From assembly GCF_947499585.1 (NCBI RefSeq), contig NZ_CANMOO010000003.1, positions 186,001-250,000 on the forward strand: DNA of 64,000 nucleotides. The letters are read 5' to 3'. The notes beneath the pieces were generated by a model, which was given only the letters and a program-made list of their open reading frames with translations, made no database searches and was not told the origin of the DNA. The DNA comes from an uncultured Allomuricauda sp. (lineage in GTDB: Bacteria > Bacteroidota > Bacteroidia > Flavobacteriales > Flavobacteriaceae). How positions within the stretch are numbered: position 1 is the stretch's first letter; every line of letters begins with the position of its first letter. Below are positions 1-7,145 of the stretch, in pieces. The position numbers and the translations under genes are program-made.

Positions 1-11
1 ATTTATAAATA

Positions 12-362
12 ATGAAAGTAACGATCACTTCTATTGCCTTAAAATCTCCTTTGAAATTTTTCAAACTATCTGTTTTTGCACTCCATGTATCCAATCAATT
101 AAAAACATCCAACTACGTTGATTTTAAGAATAAAGGTTTCTGGACAAAGCATTATACCATGACACTTTGGAGAAATGAAGAAGATATGAGAGCATTTGCC
201 CATAGTGGAGCTCATTTAGATGCCATGAAAAAATCGAAATCAATAGCAAAAGAGATTAAGACTCTTACTATTGATGCCAATGAATTACCAAATTGGAAAG
301 AAGCTTTAACGCTATTGGAAAACAAGGGGAGGGTGTATAAAATGAAATCACATCAAAATTAA
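12..362 (+). CDS. DUF3291 / spheroidene-monooxygenase-like small protein
   Basis: This 116-residue protein has no signal peptide or membrane segment. The centre (WTKHYTMTLWRNEEDMRAF, then a short helix with AHLDAMKK) resembles the ferredoxin-like dimeric alpha/beta barrels of DUF3291, CrtA-like and antibiotic-biosynthesis monooxygenase proteins, in which a strand ending TxxLW is followed by a helix. I cannot identify a substrate or cofactor. The start ATG lies only 12 bases into the window, so its promoter is not visible. It is 64 bp upstream of a secreted protein on the same strand, so cotranscription is possible. The family assignment is by eye and moderate. Confidence 0.6.
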   Translation: MKVTITSIALKSPLKFFKLSVFALHVSNQLKTSNYVDFKNKGFWTKHYTMTLWRNEEDMRAFAHSGAHLDAMKKSKSIAKEIKTLTIDANELPNWKEALTLLENKGRVYKMKSHQN

Positions 363-426
363 CGGTATACCTTCATCGACATGTGAAAAAGAAAATACCA
401 CCTGTTTACCTTTTAAAAATATTGAC

Positions 427-984
427 ATGAACTTATTGAATAGTATTACAGTATTTTTTCTTTGCGCCAGTTTATGGGCACAAACAGAACCAGATTATGG
501 TTTTGCTGATGACTACATTCCCGAGCTTGCACAATTTGAATATTACCGCGGAGAATGGGAGTCTGAAATGGAAATGAAACAGGAAGATGGCACTTTTAAA
601 AAACTGGAATTTGTGGCTACCATACAAGGAAAGTTTTTAGATGACCACAAAACGTTTCAATCTCAATTTAAATCTGGGGAACGTTTTTTTTCAACGGATA
701 TTAGAACATTCAATACCACTACCAATGAATGGCATGCATTCTTTTTAAATGCTAAAGCGCAACGATGGCATAAATTCACTTCCAAAATAGTAGATGGTAA
801 AATGACAACTCTAGTAAAAGGCGGGTATAGTGGAAAAGAGAAATTTGATGTAAAAGTTGTTGATACGGTAATCAGCGATAGTTGTTATTTGAAAAACGTG
901 TATCATTCTACAGATCAAATGAAAACATGGGAACTTGTTTATAAAATAAGCGTTAAAAAAACAAAGCAGTCAGAAATGAAATGA
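427..984 (+). CDS. secreted DUF1579-like protein
   Basis: The 185-residue product starts with a short signal peptide (hydrophobic stretch to about residue 18, cleavage near LWAQ), so it is probably periplasmic. The mature part has features of the DUF1579 / lipocalin-like group found in secreted proteins: an early YRGEWESEMEM strand (a G-x-W motif), an FLDDH turn, repeated beta strands with W residues, and a C-terminal WELVYKI strand. No catalytic residues can be assigned. It is followed 43 bp later by another secreted protein, suggesting a small run of exported proteins. Function is unknown. Confidence 0.6.
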   Translation: MNLLNSITVFFLCASLWAQTEPDYGFADDYIPELAQFEYYRGEWESEMEMKQEDGTFKKLEFVATIQGKFLDDHKTFQSQFKSGERFFSTDIRTFNTTTNEWHAFFLNAKAQRWHKFTSKIVDGKMTTLVKGGYSGKEKFDVKVVDTVISDSCYLKNVYHSTDQMKTWELVYKISVKKTKQSEMK

Positions 985-1027
985 ATGGCACACAAAAAAT
1001 TTATGAATTGAAAAAGTAAGAAATATC

Positions 1028-1990
1028 ATGAAGCAAAATATCAGCATACTAATAGTAATCTTCATTTACAATTTATCTTTTGGACAAGGAACTGTTGAAG
1101 CGGAGTTTGACACAATTTTTCATTATCAGTTTAAGTCATTGAAAAATACGCATCACAAAAAGATTCTCATAGATCAATCCCATAATACAATATATTCACT
1201 CTCGTATGGGAAGGAGACAGCGCGTGAAATGTTAAGAATTATGGAAGAAGATGGATTTGATATCCAATTCACAGATCAAGCGCTTGATTCAATAAATCTC
1301 ATTGCTGCCAAGCCAAGCATGCTTATTCTGCATGGTATGCCAAATGACAAGATTGTATTAGGTAGCGGAGAAAAAGAAGAAGTTATTTATAAATCACCTT
1401 TGAAAGATGAAGAAACAACGGCCATCGCCAAATATGTTTATAACGGGGGAAGTCTCTTTTTGTTTTTAAGTCATTTTCCAGGTGGTAGCGGTGCATTGCC
1501 TCTTCTAGAGGCATTTAGCATTAAATTTAGAGATGGTTATGCTTATCACCCTAACTTTCCTGGGCATAATTATGGTAGGTGCAGTCATTTTATTATGACA
1601 GAAGCTAATGGTATGATTAACGGAAACCATCCTGTCCTATCATCAAAACTTTCCAATGAAAGTTCACCAGAAATTGTAAAATTTTTATGTGGAGCTGCAA
1701 TTTTTAGAAACCCTGAAGACAGCATCTTGTCATTCCCCAACAATACAATTAATTTTACTCCTACCAACAATAGAGACATGAAAATTGAAGAATCTTCAGA
1801 TTCGTATTCAGGAATGATTGGTTTTACTTTTGGGGAGGGTAGAGTTATTGTTTGTACAGATCAAGGAATTTTTAGAAGTCTAGATCTTCTTATTGATGAT
1901 AAGAAAATCCCTGTTACAATTCATGACCCTGACTGTGATAACGCAGATTTATTCTTAAACTCCGTAAGGTGGCTAACTAAATTACAATGA
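1028..1990 (+). CDS. secreted protein with a glutamine-amidotransferase-like fold (DUF4350-like)
   Basis: This 320-residue protein has a signal peptide (residues about 1-19, ending SFGQ). The body resembles the GATase1-like/DUF4350 fold used by surface and carbohydrate-related proteins. It has an opening strand ILIDQSHN, a helix GKETAREMLRIMEEDGF, a strand SMLILHGMP, a YVYNGGSLFLFLSH segment (the nucleophile-elbow region of GATases, here without an obvious catalytic Cys), and a late GEGRVIVCTDQGIF strand. It therefore looks like a non-enzymatic or ligand-binding relative. Its stop overlaps the convergent kinase/aminotransferase gene by nine bases, leaving no room for a terminator between them. 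Confidence 0.55.
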   Translation: MKQNISILIVIFIYNLSFGQGTVEAEFDTIFHYQFKSLKNTHHKKILIDQSHNTIYSLSYGKETAREMLRIMEEDGFDIQFTDQALDSINLIAAKPSMLILHGMPNDKIVLGSGEKEEVIYKSPLKDEETTAIAKYVYNGGSLFLFLSHFPGGSGALPLLEAFSIKFRDGYAYHPNFPGHNYGRCSHFIMTEANGMINGNHPVLSSKLSNESSPEIVKFLCGAAIFRNPEDSILSFPNNTINFTPTNNRDMKIEESSDSYSGMIGFTFGEGRVIVCTDQGIFRSLDLLIDDKKIPVTIHDPDCDNADLFLNSVRWLTKLQ

Positions 1991-4276
1991 AAACAATGTA
2001 TTTCTTTTCTTCAGCACACTATTTATAGTGTCCACAACTGTTTTTGCATTTTCTTTTGTAAAACAAAGGGGAGGTTTTGTTTTTAGGACACTGTCATCAG
2101 GGCCATCGGTGCTTATTAGTATATTCCTATTGCGTAGTTCATTTTTAATGTGATGAGCTAGTTTTCTGTTTGTGTTTTGTGTTTTTTCATCAATGATTTC
2201 TACACCCAAGAACAAGCCAGAACCTCTTACATCTCCTATACATTTATGGGTTTTTTTAAGTGCTACTAAAAGTGATTTGTAATAATCTCCAACCACTTTG
2301 GCGTTCTCTTGTAACTGTTCTTCTTCAATAACCTCTATAACGGACAAAGCAATAGCGCAAGAAACAGGATTGCCTCCAAAAGAACTAAAGAACTCTACCC
2401 CTTTGCTAAAAGATTCCGCAATCTCATCTGTTGTAACCACAGCACCCATAGGATGGCCGTTAGCCATTGGTTTTCCCAAAATAACAATATCAGGAATTAC
2501 ATCTTGTGCTTCATAGCCCCAGAAATGATCACCCAAACGACCAAAGCCAGTTTGTACTTCATCGCTTATGCAAACTCCTCCTTGTTTTCGTATTGCTGGG
2601 TAAATTTCTTTTAAATATCCATCTGCCAAAGGCACTTGTCCTCCGCATCCAACAATGGGTTCAGATATAAAAGCAGCAATAGGTTCTTCAGAATTTGATA
2701 TTTGTTCAATAGCCTCTTTTGCATACAGAGACCCAGCATTTTCCTCCTTGTACTTTCCGTTATAGGTATCAGGAATGGGTGTTTTTAAAATGTATTCTTT
2801 TTTTCCGGTGCCCTTGGGGTTATTAAATTTATAATCGCTTACATCAATTCCCATTTGCGTGTTCCCATGATAGCCATGCTCCATCACCATTAGTTTTTTG
2901 TGTTTGGTATGGGCATGTGCCAAACGCATGGCCAAATCACTTGCTGCACTTCCAGAGTTAATAAAGTATACCTTGTTCAGTGATTTTGGGAATTTTGATA
3001 ATAACTTTTCTGAATAGGTTGGAAGCAAATCGTACAGATACCGTGTATTGGTGTTCAGTTTTGCCATTTGTCGTTGTCCCGCTTCAACCACTTTTGGGTG
3101 TGAATGCCCTACATGCGGAATGTTGTTGTAAGCATCCAAAATGGTGTTGCCATGGTTATCATACATATATTGAAATGCAGAACGAACCATAGAAATTGGT
3201 TTTTTATAGCTCAATGATAGAATGGGACTACTATGTTTGTGCCTTCTAGTGATTTCCTCAGCTTCTGATTTTATTTTAGGAATTGACATTCCAACAGCTT
3301 TTCTAAACATATTTTCTGCACCAATGGGGCTTGTGGCCAATAGTTTGTAAAGCATGCTCCAAGCAAATTTCTCGCTTCCGGTGGCATAGATATTATCTGG
3401 ATCGGTTTTTCTGGAATGGGCAGAATTGCATATGCTTGTACAAAGTCTTCCCGCTATTAGATAATAGAGGATTTTTAATTCTTTTTCTTCCAGAGGAAGT
3501 GTTTTATGATATGATTCTAGGATAGGTATTGCCCATTCTAATGGATTTTCTTTATCGTAGCATGCATAGGTTATAGCGATGGCCAATTCATTTAATAATG
3601 GTGTGTGGGCCATGTCTCCAAAATCTATTAATCCGGAAACATTTTCATTGTTTACCAAGATATTCCATTCGTTGGCATCGTTATATGTTGTTTGCTTTCT
3701 TAGCTCCGGTAATACTGGAACCACAATTTCCTCAAATTGCTGAAAAAAATAACTCACCAGACTCCTGTCATGAGCATTGGGAATATCGGAAATGTATTTC
3801 TTGTTTAAATGTAGGTATTGGAGGTCCCATTCCCACTTTCTGGCTCTAAGTGTATAATTGTTGAACCCTTGTAGTTTAATGTCTAAACGAGCAAGAAAAT
3901 CACCTAAAGAAGCATAGGTTTTTTTTGTTGGGGTAATATCTCCAATAAAACTTCCCTCAATAAAAGAAAGCATTCTACAAATGGTGGCTTTCCCATCTAG
4001 CTCAAGAACTTTGGTGTAATCCCCATTGATAAATGGAATTGGAATAGGAAAGGCCTGCGTTTTATCTTGGTCAAGAAATAATAGGGCTTTGGTTTCAGCT
4101 TCAATTAAATCAAATAATTCTTGTGTATATGGGTATGTTTTAAAAATATAGCTGTTTGATGACGTTTTAACATGATAGTTGAAATTGTCATACCCATTCA
4201 GTTTTTTAAAATGCAATACATCAATTCCGAATTCTTTTTTGAGCAGTGTATTCATCAATTTGTTGTTGGTCTTCAA
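1982..4276 (-). CDS. fused APH-type kinase + class III PLP aminotransferase/phospho-lyase
   Basis: A 764-residue two-domain enzyme. Residues about 1-335 are an aminoglycoside-phosphotransferase/choline-kinase fold. The catalytic loop has D200 and N205, with Tyr at the position usually taken by His two residues before the Asp, followed by LIDFGD near 216-221. Residues about 340-764 are a class III aminotransferase with an [13 protein letters not shown]-ring Asp motif and the Schiff-base Lys in [11 protein letters not shown]. Eukaryotic hydroxylysine kinase (APH family) and the phospho-lyases AGXT2L1/AGXT2L2 (class III) act in succession on hydroxylysine or ethanolamine phosphate, so phosphorylation followed by elimination is the inferred chemistry. 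The substrate is unproven. It lies 8 bp after the dehydratase-like gene and is probably cotranscribed with it. Confidence 0.85.
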   Translation of the reverse strand: MKTNNKLMNTLLKKEFGIDVLHFKKLNGYDNFNYHVKTSSNSYIFKTYPYTQELFDLIEAETKALLFLDQDKTQAFPIPIPFINGDYTKVLELDGKATICRMLSFIEGSFIGDITPTKKTYASLGDFLARLDIKLQGFNNYTLRARKWEWDLQYLHLNKKYISDIPNAHDRSLVSYFFQQFEEIVVPVLPELRKQTTYNDANEWNILVNNENVSGLIDFGDMAHTPLLNELAIAITYACYDKENPLEWAIPILESYHKTLPLEEKELKILYYLIAGRLCTSICNSAHSRKTDPDNIYATGSEKFAWSMLYKLLATSPIGAENMFRKAVGMSIPKIKSEAEEITRRHKHSSPILSLSYKKPISMVRSAFQYMYDNHGNTILDAYNNIPHVGHSHPKVVEAGQRQMAKLNTNTRYLYDLLPTYSEKLLSKFPKSLNKVYFINSGSAASDLAMRLAHAHTKHKKLMVMEHGYHGNTQMGIDVSDYKFNNPKGTGKKEYILKTPIPDTYNGKYKEENAGSLYAKEAIEQISNSEEPIAAFISEPIVGCGGQVPLADGYLKEIYPAIRKQGGVCISDEVQTGFGRLGDHFWGYEAQDVIPDIVILGKPMANGHPMGAVVTTDEIAESFSKGVEFFSSFGGNPVSCAIALSVIEVIEEEQLQENAKVVGDYYKSLLVALKKTHKCIGDVRGSGLFLGVEIIDEKTQNTNRKLAHHIKNELRNRNILISTDGPDDSVLKTKPPLCFTKENAKTVVDTINSVLKKRNTLFSL

Positions 4277-4284
4277 TGAAATTT

Positions 4285-5220
4285 CTAAAAAGGCAAGTTG
4301 TTCAAATCAACATTTCCACCGGATAAAATCACACCAATTTTTTTACCAGCAAACTGTTCTTTTTCATTAAGAATGGCTGCTAGAGCAACTGCGCAAGATG
4401 GCTCGCAAATAATTTTTAACCGCTCCCAAATAATTCGCATGGCTTTTACAATCTCATCTTCTTTTACCCTAATAATTCTTTGAACATTCTGTTTGATAAT
4501 AGGGAAATTTCTATCACCCAATTGGGTTCTTAGTCCATCGGCAATGGTATTGGTAGTTTGGTTTGTTTCTATAATGCCACTTTGTAAAGAACGATAGGCG
4601 TCGTCAACTTCAAAAGGTTCTCCGCCAATTACGTTGCAGTTGTTTCCAAAATATTTTACGGCTAAAGCTGTTCCAGCAATTAAACCACCTCCACCCACAG
4701 GGGCAAATATATAATCCAAATCTGGATAAAGTTCCAGTAATTCTTTACATGCAGTGCCTTGACCCAAAATAACAGCATCATCATTAGATGGGTGAATAAA
4801 TACAGCACCTTTTTCTATTTCTATTTGTTTGGTGGTATTTTCTCTTGCAGCAAGTGTAGGCTTACATTCTATAATATCTCCGCCATATTCCTTAACAGCA
4901 TCTTTTTTTACTTGTGGAGCGTTAGAGGGCATAACAATGTATGCTTTAACACCCAAACTCTGGGCAGCTAAAGAAAGTGCTTGGGCAAAATTTCCTGAAG
5001 AATGTGTTACAACCCCGTTTTGTCTTTGCTTCTCCGAAAGCTGCATAATGGCATTTGCTGCTCCTCGCATTTTAAAAGCACCCATTTTTTGGAAATTCTC
5101 GCACTTAAAAAAAAGGCTGGCCCCTACCATGGCATCAATCAACCTTGAAGTAAGCACAGGGGTATTGTGAACAAATGGTTTTATTCTGTCATGGCATTCA
5201 ATAAGTTGTAGCTTGTCCAT
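4285..5220 (-). CDS. threonine dehydratase / serine racemase-like PLP lyase
   Basis: A 311-residue fold-type II PLP enzyme. The Schiff-base Lys is K50 in FQKMGAFKMRGA. The substrate loop is SSGNFAQAL (commonly SSGNHAQ, so His is Phe here), and PVGGGGLIAG is the phosphate-binding glycine loop. It is about 310 residues and lacks the C-terminal ACT-like regulatory domain of biosynthetic IlvA, so it belongs to the short catabolic group: TdcB-like dehydratase, serine racemase or hydroxyaspartate ammonia-lyase. Sequence alone does not separate these. It is the first gene of a two-gene minus-strand unit with the kinase/aminotransferase fusion, which points to catabolism of a hydroxy-amino acid or amino alcohol rather than isoleucine synthesis. 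Confidence 0.85.
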   Translation of the reverse strand: MDKLQLIECHDRIKPFVHNTPVLTSRLIDAMVGASLFFKCENFQKMGAFKMRGAANAIMQLSEKQRQNGVVTHSSGNFAQALSLAAQSLGVKAYIVMPSNAPQVKKDAVKEYGGDIIECKPTLAARENTTKQIEIEKGAVFIHPSNDDAVILGQGTACKELLELYPDLDYIFAPVGGGGLIAGTALAVKYFGNNCNVIGGEPFEVDDAYRSLQSGIIETNQTTNTIADGLRTQLGDRNFPIIKQNVQRIIRVKEDEIVKAMRIIWERLKIICEPSCAVALAAILNEKEQFAGKKIGVILSGGNVDLNNLPF

Positions 5221-5318
5221 TAATCTTCTTTATGTGAAATGCTTTGAATTTAAAAACAATACATAAAGATAGGAATGGTGAACTAATTAACTTGAAAATA
5301 CACCTTTTCAAATTATAT

Positions 5319-5326
5319 CAAAGTTA
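5319..5326 (-). promoter_or_regulatory. candidate -7 element for the dehydratase/fusion operon
   Basis: Read on the minus strand, these bases are TAACTTTG, a perfect match to the Bacteroidota -7 consensus TAnnTTTG. It lies about 95 bp upstream of the dehydratase start and just past the stop of the upstream stress gene. I found no convincing -33 TTTG element, so this is a candidate only. Confidence 0.35.
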
Positions 5327-5349
5327 ACTTAGAAATAGGGGTTAGGATT

Positions 5350-6252
5350 CTAACCAGTCATTGCCTTCTCTTTTTTTTTAACGTTTTTTGAGACACCTTC
5401 CATCCCCAGTTCTGGGATGACCAATAAGGGGATTTGAGTATGGAACGCAGTACGCTTCACTATAGGCTCACGAGTCATTTTTTCCATATAACTATGTTGG
5501 TAGTTCAAGAGCGCCAGTAGGTGAATGTCTAGCTCTTCTGTAAACATTTCCAGTGTTTGCGATACTGAGTTCAGCTCAGAAACTGTGTGTACATAATGTT
5601 CAGACTGGTTTAAATACCTTCTAAGCATGTTTAGGTTAAACTGCTGCAATTCTGATAATGCTTTTATTCCATATTGTACATGAACTATTCTAATGGTCGC
5701 CTGGAACATTTCTGCTAATTCCATTAATGGATTTAATTCAGAAGCTGTGTAGAATCTATTAAAATCAGTTGCAAAAGCAATCTCTGATGGCGTGACAAAA
5801 TCAAAATTTTGTGGAATGGCCAGAACCGGACATTTTTTACTGTTCTTTATAATGCGAACAGTATTACTGCCCATAAAAACCTCATCTATTCCGGAGGCGC
5901 CCTTGGTTCCTGTAACTACCAAATCAATGTCATATGCATCCACAATGTCCTTTACTTCTTCAACCAATAAATTAAAAGAAGAAATCGTTTCAAAACTGTG
6001 ATTGCTATTGCCGTATTTGGTTTTAATTCTGTCAACAGTATTCAATAAACCTTGCTCCGAAGAATTTCGCACGGCATCTACTATACTTACCCCGTCTATC
6101 ATTTTAGCCATAAACCGGCTACTGGGAATTACAGGGGTATATGTGTTCAGTAAATAAAAAGTGCATTGTTTATTGCGGAACAACTGCATGGCATAATTAA
6201 TAGCATTCCATGCGTTTTCTGAAAAGTCTGTAGGTATTAAAATTCTTTGCAT
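5350..6252 (-). CDS. tandem universal stress protein (UspA family)
   Basis: A 300-residue cytoplasmic protein with two Usp units. The first (about 1-147) starts MQRILIPTDFSENAW and contains VVTGTKGASGIDEVFMGSNTVRIIKNSKKCPVLAIP, matching the G-2x-G-9x-G-(S/T) ATP-binding pattern. The second (about 150-285) is more divergent and lacks a clear nucleotide motif. Bacteroidota often make such double-domain Usp proteins. The gene sits just upstream of the thr-dehydratase unit and just downstream of the Fnr-type regulator. It has its own FNR-type site and -7 element at 6274-6317, which gives a predicted 5' leader of about 17 bases. It is one of three tandem Usp genes in the window that are all in FNR-site-controlled units. 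Confidence 0.92.
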   Translation of the reverse strand: MQRILIPTDFSENAWNAINYAMQLFRNKQCTFYLLNTYTPVIPSSRFMAKMIDGVSIVDAVRNSSEQGLLNTVDRIKTKYGNSNHSFETISSFNLLVEEVKDIVDAYDIDLVVTGTKGASGIDEVFMGSNTVRIIKNSKKCPVLAIPQNFDFVTPSEIAFATDFNRFYTASELNPLMELAEMFQATIRIVHVQYGIKALSELQQFNLNMLRRYLNQSEHYVHTVSELNSVSQTLEMFTEELDIHLLALLNYQHSYMEKMTREPIVKRTAFHTQIPLLVIPELGMEGVSKNVKKKEKAMTG

Positions 6253-6273
6253 TCTACTAAAAATAAGATGGAA

Positions 6274-6317
6274 TAAAATTAGTGCTATGCAGAAGGGGAT
6301 ACTATGACAAATATCAG
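6274..6317 (-). promoter_or_regulatory. FNR-type site plus -7 element upstream of usp
   Basis: On the minus strand the 14-bp site CTGATATTTGTCAT (6304-6317) is followed by TAATTTTA (6281 down to 6274). The site centre is 36.5 bp from the last base of the -7 element, the same spacing as in most other copies in this window. The implied start of transcription is near 6269, about 17 bases before the usp ATG. Confidence 0.8.
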
Positions 6318-6336
6318 GTTTTTGAACAGCTTGGCT

Positions 6337-7026
6337 TTAGAAGCCTTCCACCAATTCTACCAACTTACGTTCATTCTTTATACCTACTTTTTTACCAGAG
6401 GTATGAATGAGTCCTTTTTTCTTGAACTCTGAAATAATTCGGATTGCGGATTCAGTAGCTGTGCCAACAACATTTGATATGTCTTCTCTGGAAAGTGTAA
6501 GAGCCAAGAAACCCTCATCATCTTCGCCAAAATTATTTTTTAAGTACAGGAAAGCTTCGGCAATACGCTGTTTTACCGTTTTTTGAGACATGTTTACGAT
6601 GACATCATCAGCTTCCTTTAAATCATGTGCCATATGCCGCAACACCTCAAGGGTGAAGTTCGGATTCTTTTGTAATGTATTGTTGATACTTTCTTTAGGA
6701 ATGAAGCAGACCTCCATATCGTTAACAGCTATTGCAGAAAGATTGGTGCATTCTTCAGCTATTACGGATCGCTGTCCAAGAACTTCGCCTTTGGTTGCAA
6801 GTTTTACGATTTGATCTTTGCCATTAGCGCTAAGTTTGGAGAGTTTAGAAACTCCATCACGAACACAAAACACCCCATTCAATTTTTCACCTTCCTCAAA
6901 AAGAGGCTCTCCTTTTTTGACTTTTTTTGTGGTTTTAGAGTCGGATACTTGCTTCAATTCGTCTTTACTCATGGCTCTTAGCGAATTGAATTGTCTAACG
7001 ATGCAATTTTCACACCTGCTCTCCAT
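6337..7026 (-). CDS. Crp/Fnr-family regulator, oxygen-sensor-like
   Basis: A 229-residue regulator with a cyclic-nucleotide-binding-like beta-barrel (about 25-125), a dimerisation helix and a C-terminal winged helix. The recognition helix ESAIRII keeps the Glu and Arg of the E-x-x-S-R pattern that reads TGA half-sites. Aligned by eye to E. coli FNR, Cys5 and Cys8 (motif CENC) match Cys20 and Cys23, and Cys107 (MEVCFIP) matches Cys122, but Cys29 is Asn14. A longer TTG start at 7053 exists; I reject it because the TAATTTTG element at 7051-7058 would place transcription start near 7046. It is divergent from ccoI and shares one FNR-type site with it, suggesting autoregulation. It is the likely regulator of the sites found here. 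Confidence 0.88.
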   Translation of the reverse strand: MESRCENCIVRQFNSLRAMSKDELKQVSDSKTTKKVKKGEPLFEEGEKLNGVFCVRDGVSKLSKLSANGKDQIVKLATKGEVLGQRSVIAEECTNLSAIAVNDMEVCFIPKESINNTLQKNPNFTLEVLRHMAHDLKEADDVIVNMSQKTVKQRIAEAFLYLKNNFGEDDEGFLALTLSREDISNVVGTATESAIRIISEFKKKGLIHTSGKKVGIKNERKLVELVEGF

Positions 7027-7050
7027 AACTGATTGATTTACCTGATGGTT

Positions 7051-7094
7051 CAAAATTAAGCTTAAGGTATTGAAAAAGAACTGATAAATGTCAT
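7051..7094 (-). promoter_or_regulatory. FNR-type site plus -7 element for the fnr gene (shared site)
   Basis: The site at 7081-7094, read on the minus strand as ATGACATTTATCAG, is followed by a perfect TAATTTTG at 7058-7051. Centre-to-element distance is 36.5 bp. This is the mirror image of the ccoI arrangement on the other strand and predicts a 20-base leader before the ATG at 7026. Confidence 0.78.
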
Positions 7095-7124
7095 ATTTTT
7101 AAAACAAATTGTAACACAATTTTG
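7081..7124 (+). promoter_or_regulatory. FNR-type site plus -7 element for ccoI (shared site)
   Basis: CTGATAAATGTCAT at 7081-7094 is followed by CAATTTTG at 7117-7124, one mismatch from TAnnTTTG, at the 36.5-bp spacing. Predicted transcription starts about 17 bases before the ccoI ATG. The same 14-bp site serves the divergent regulator gene. Confidence 0.8.
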
Positions 7125-7145
7125 CCTTGGGTAAAGCAAATGTAA

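Noticed and set aside
7027..7053. Longer TTG start of the Fnr-type regulator
   Set aside because: The matching TAATTTTG element at 7051-7058 would place it before the transcript start; the ATG at 7026 gives a normal N-terminus.
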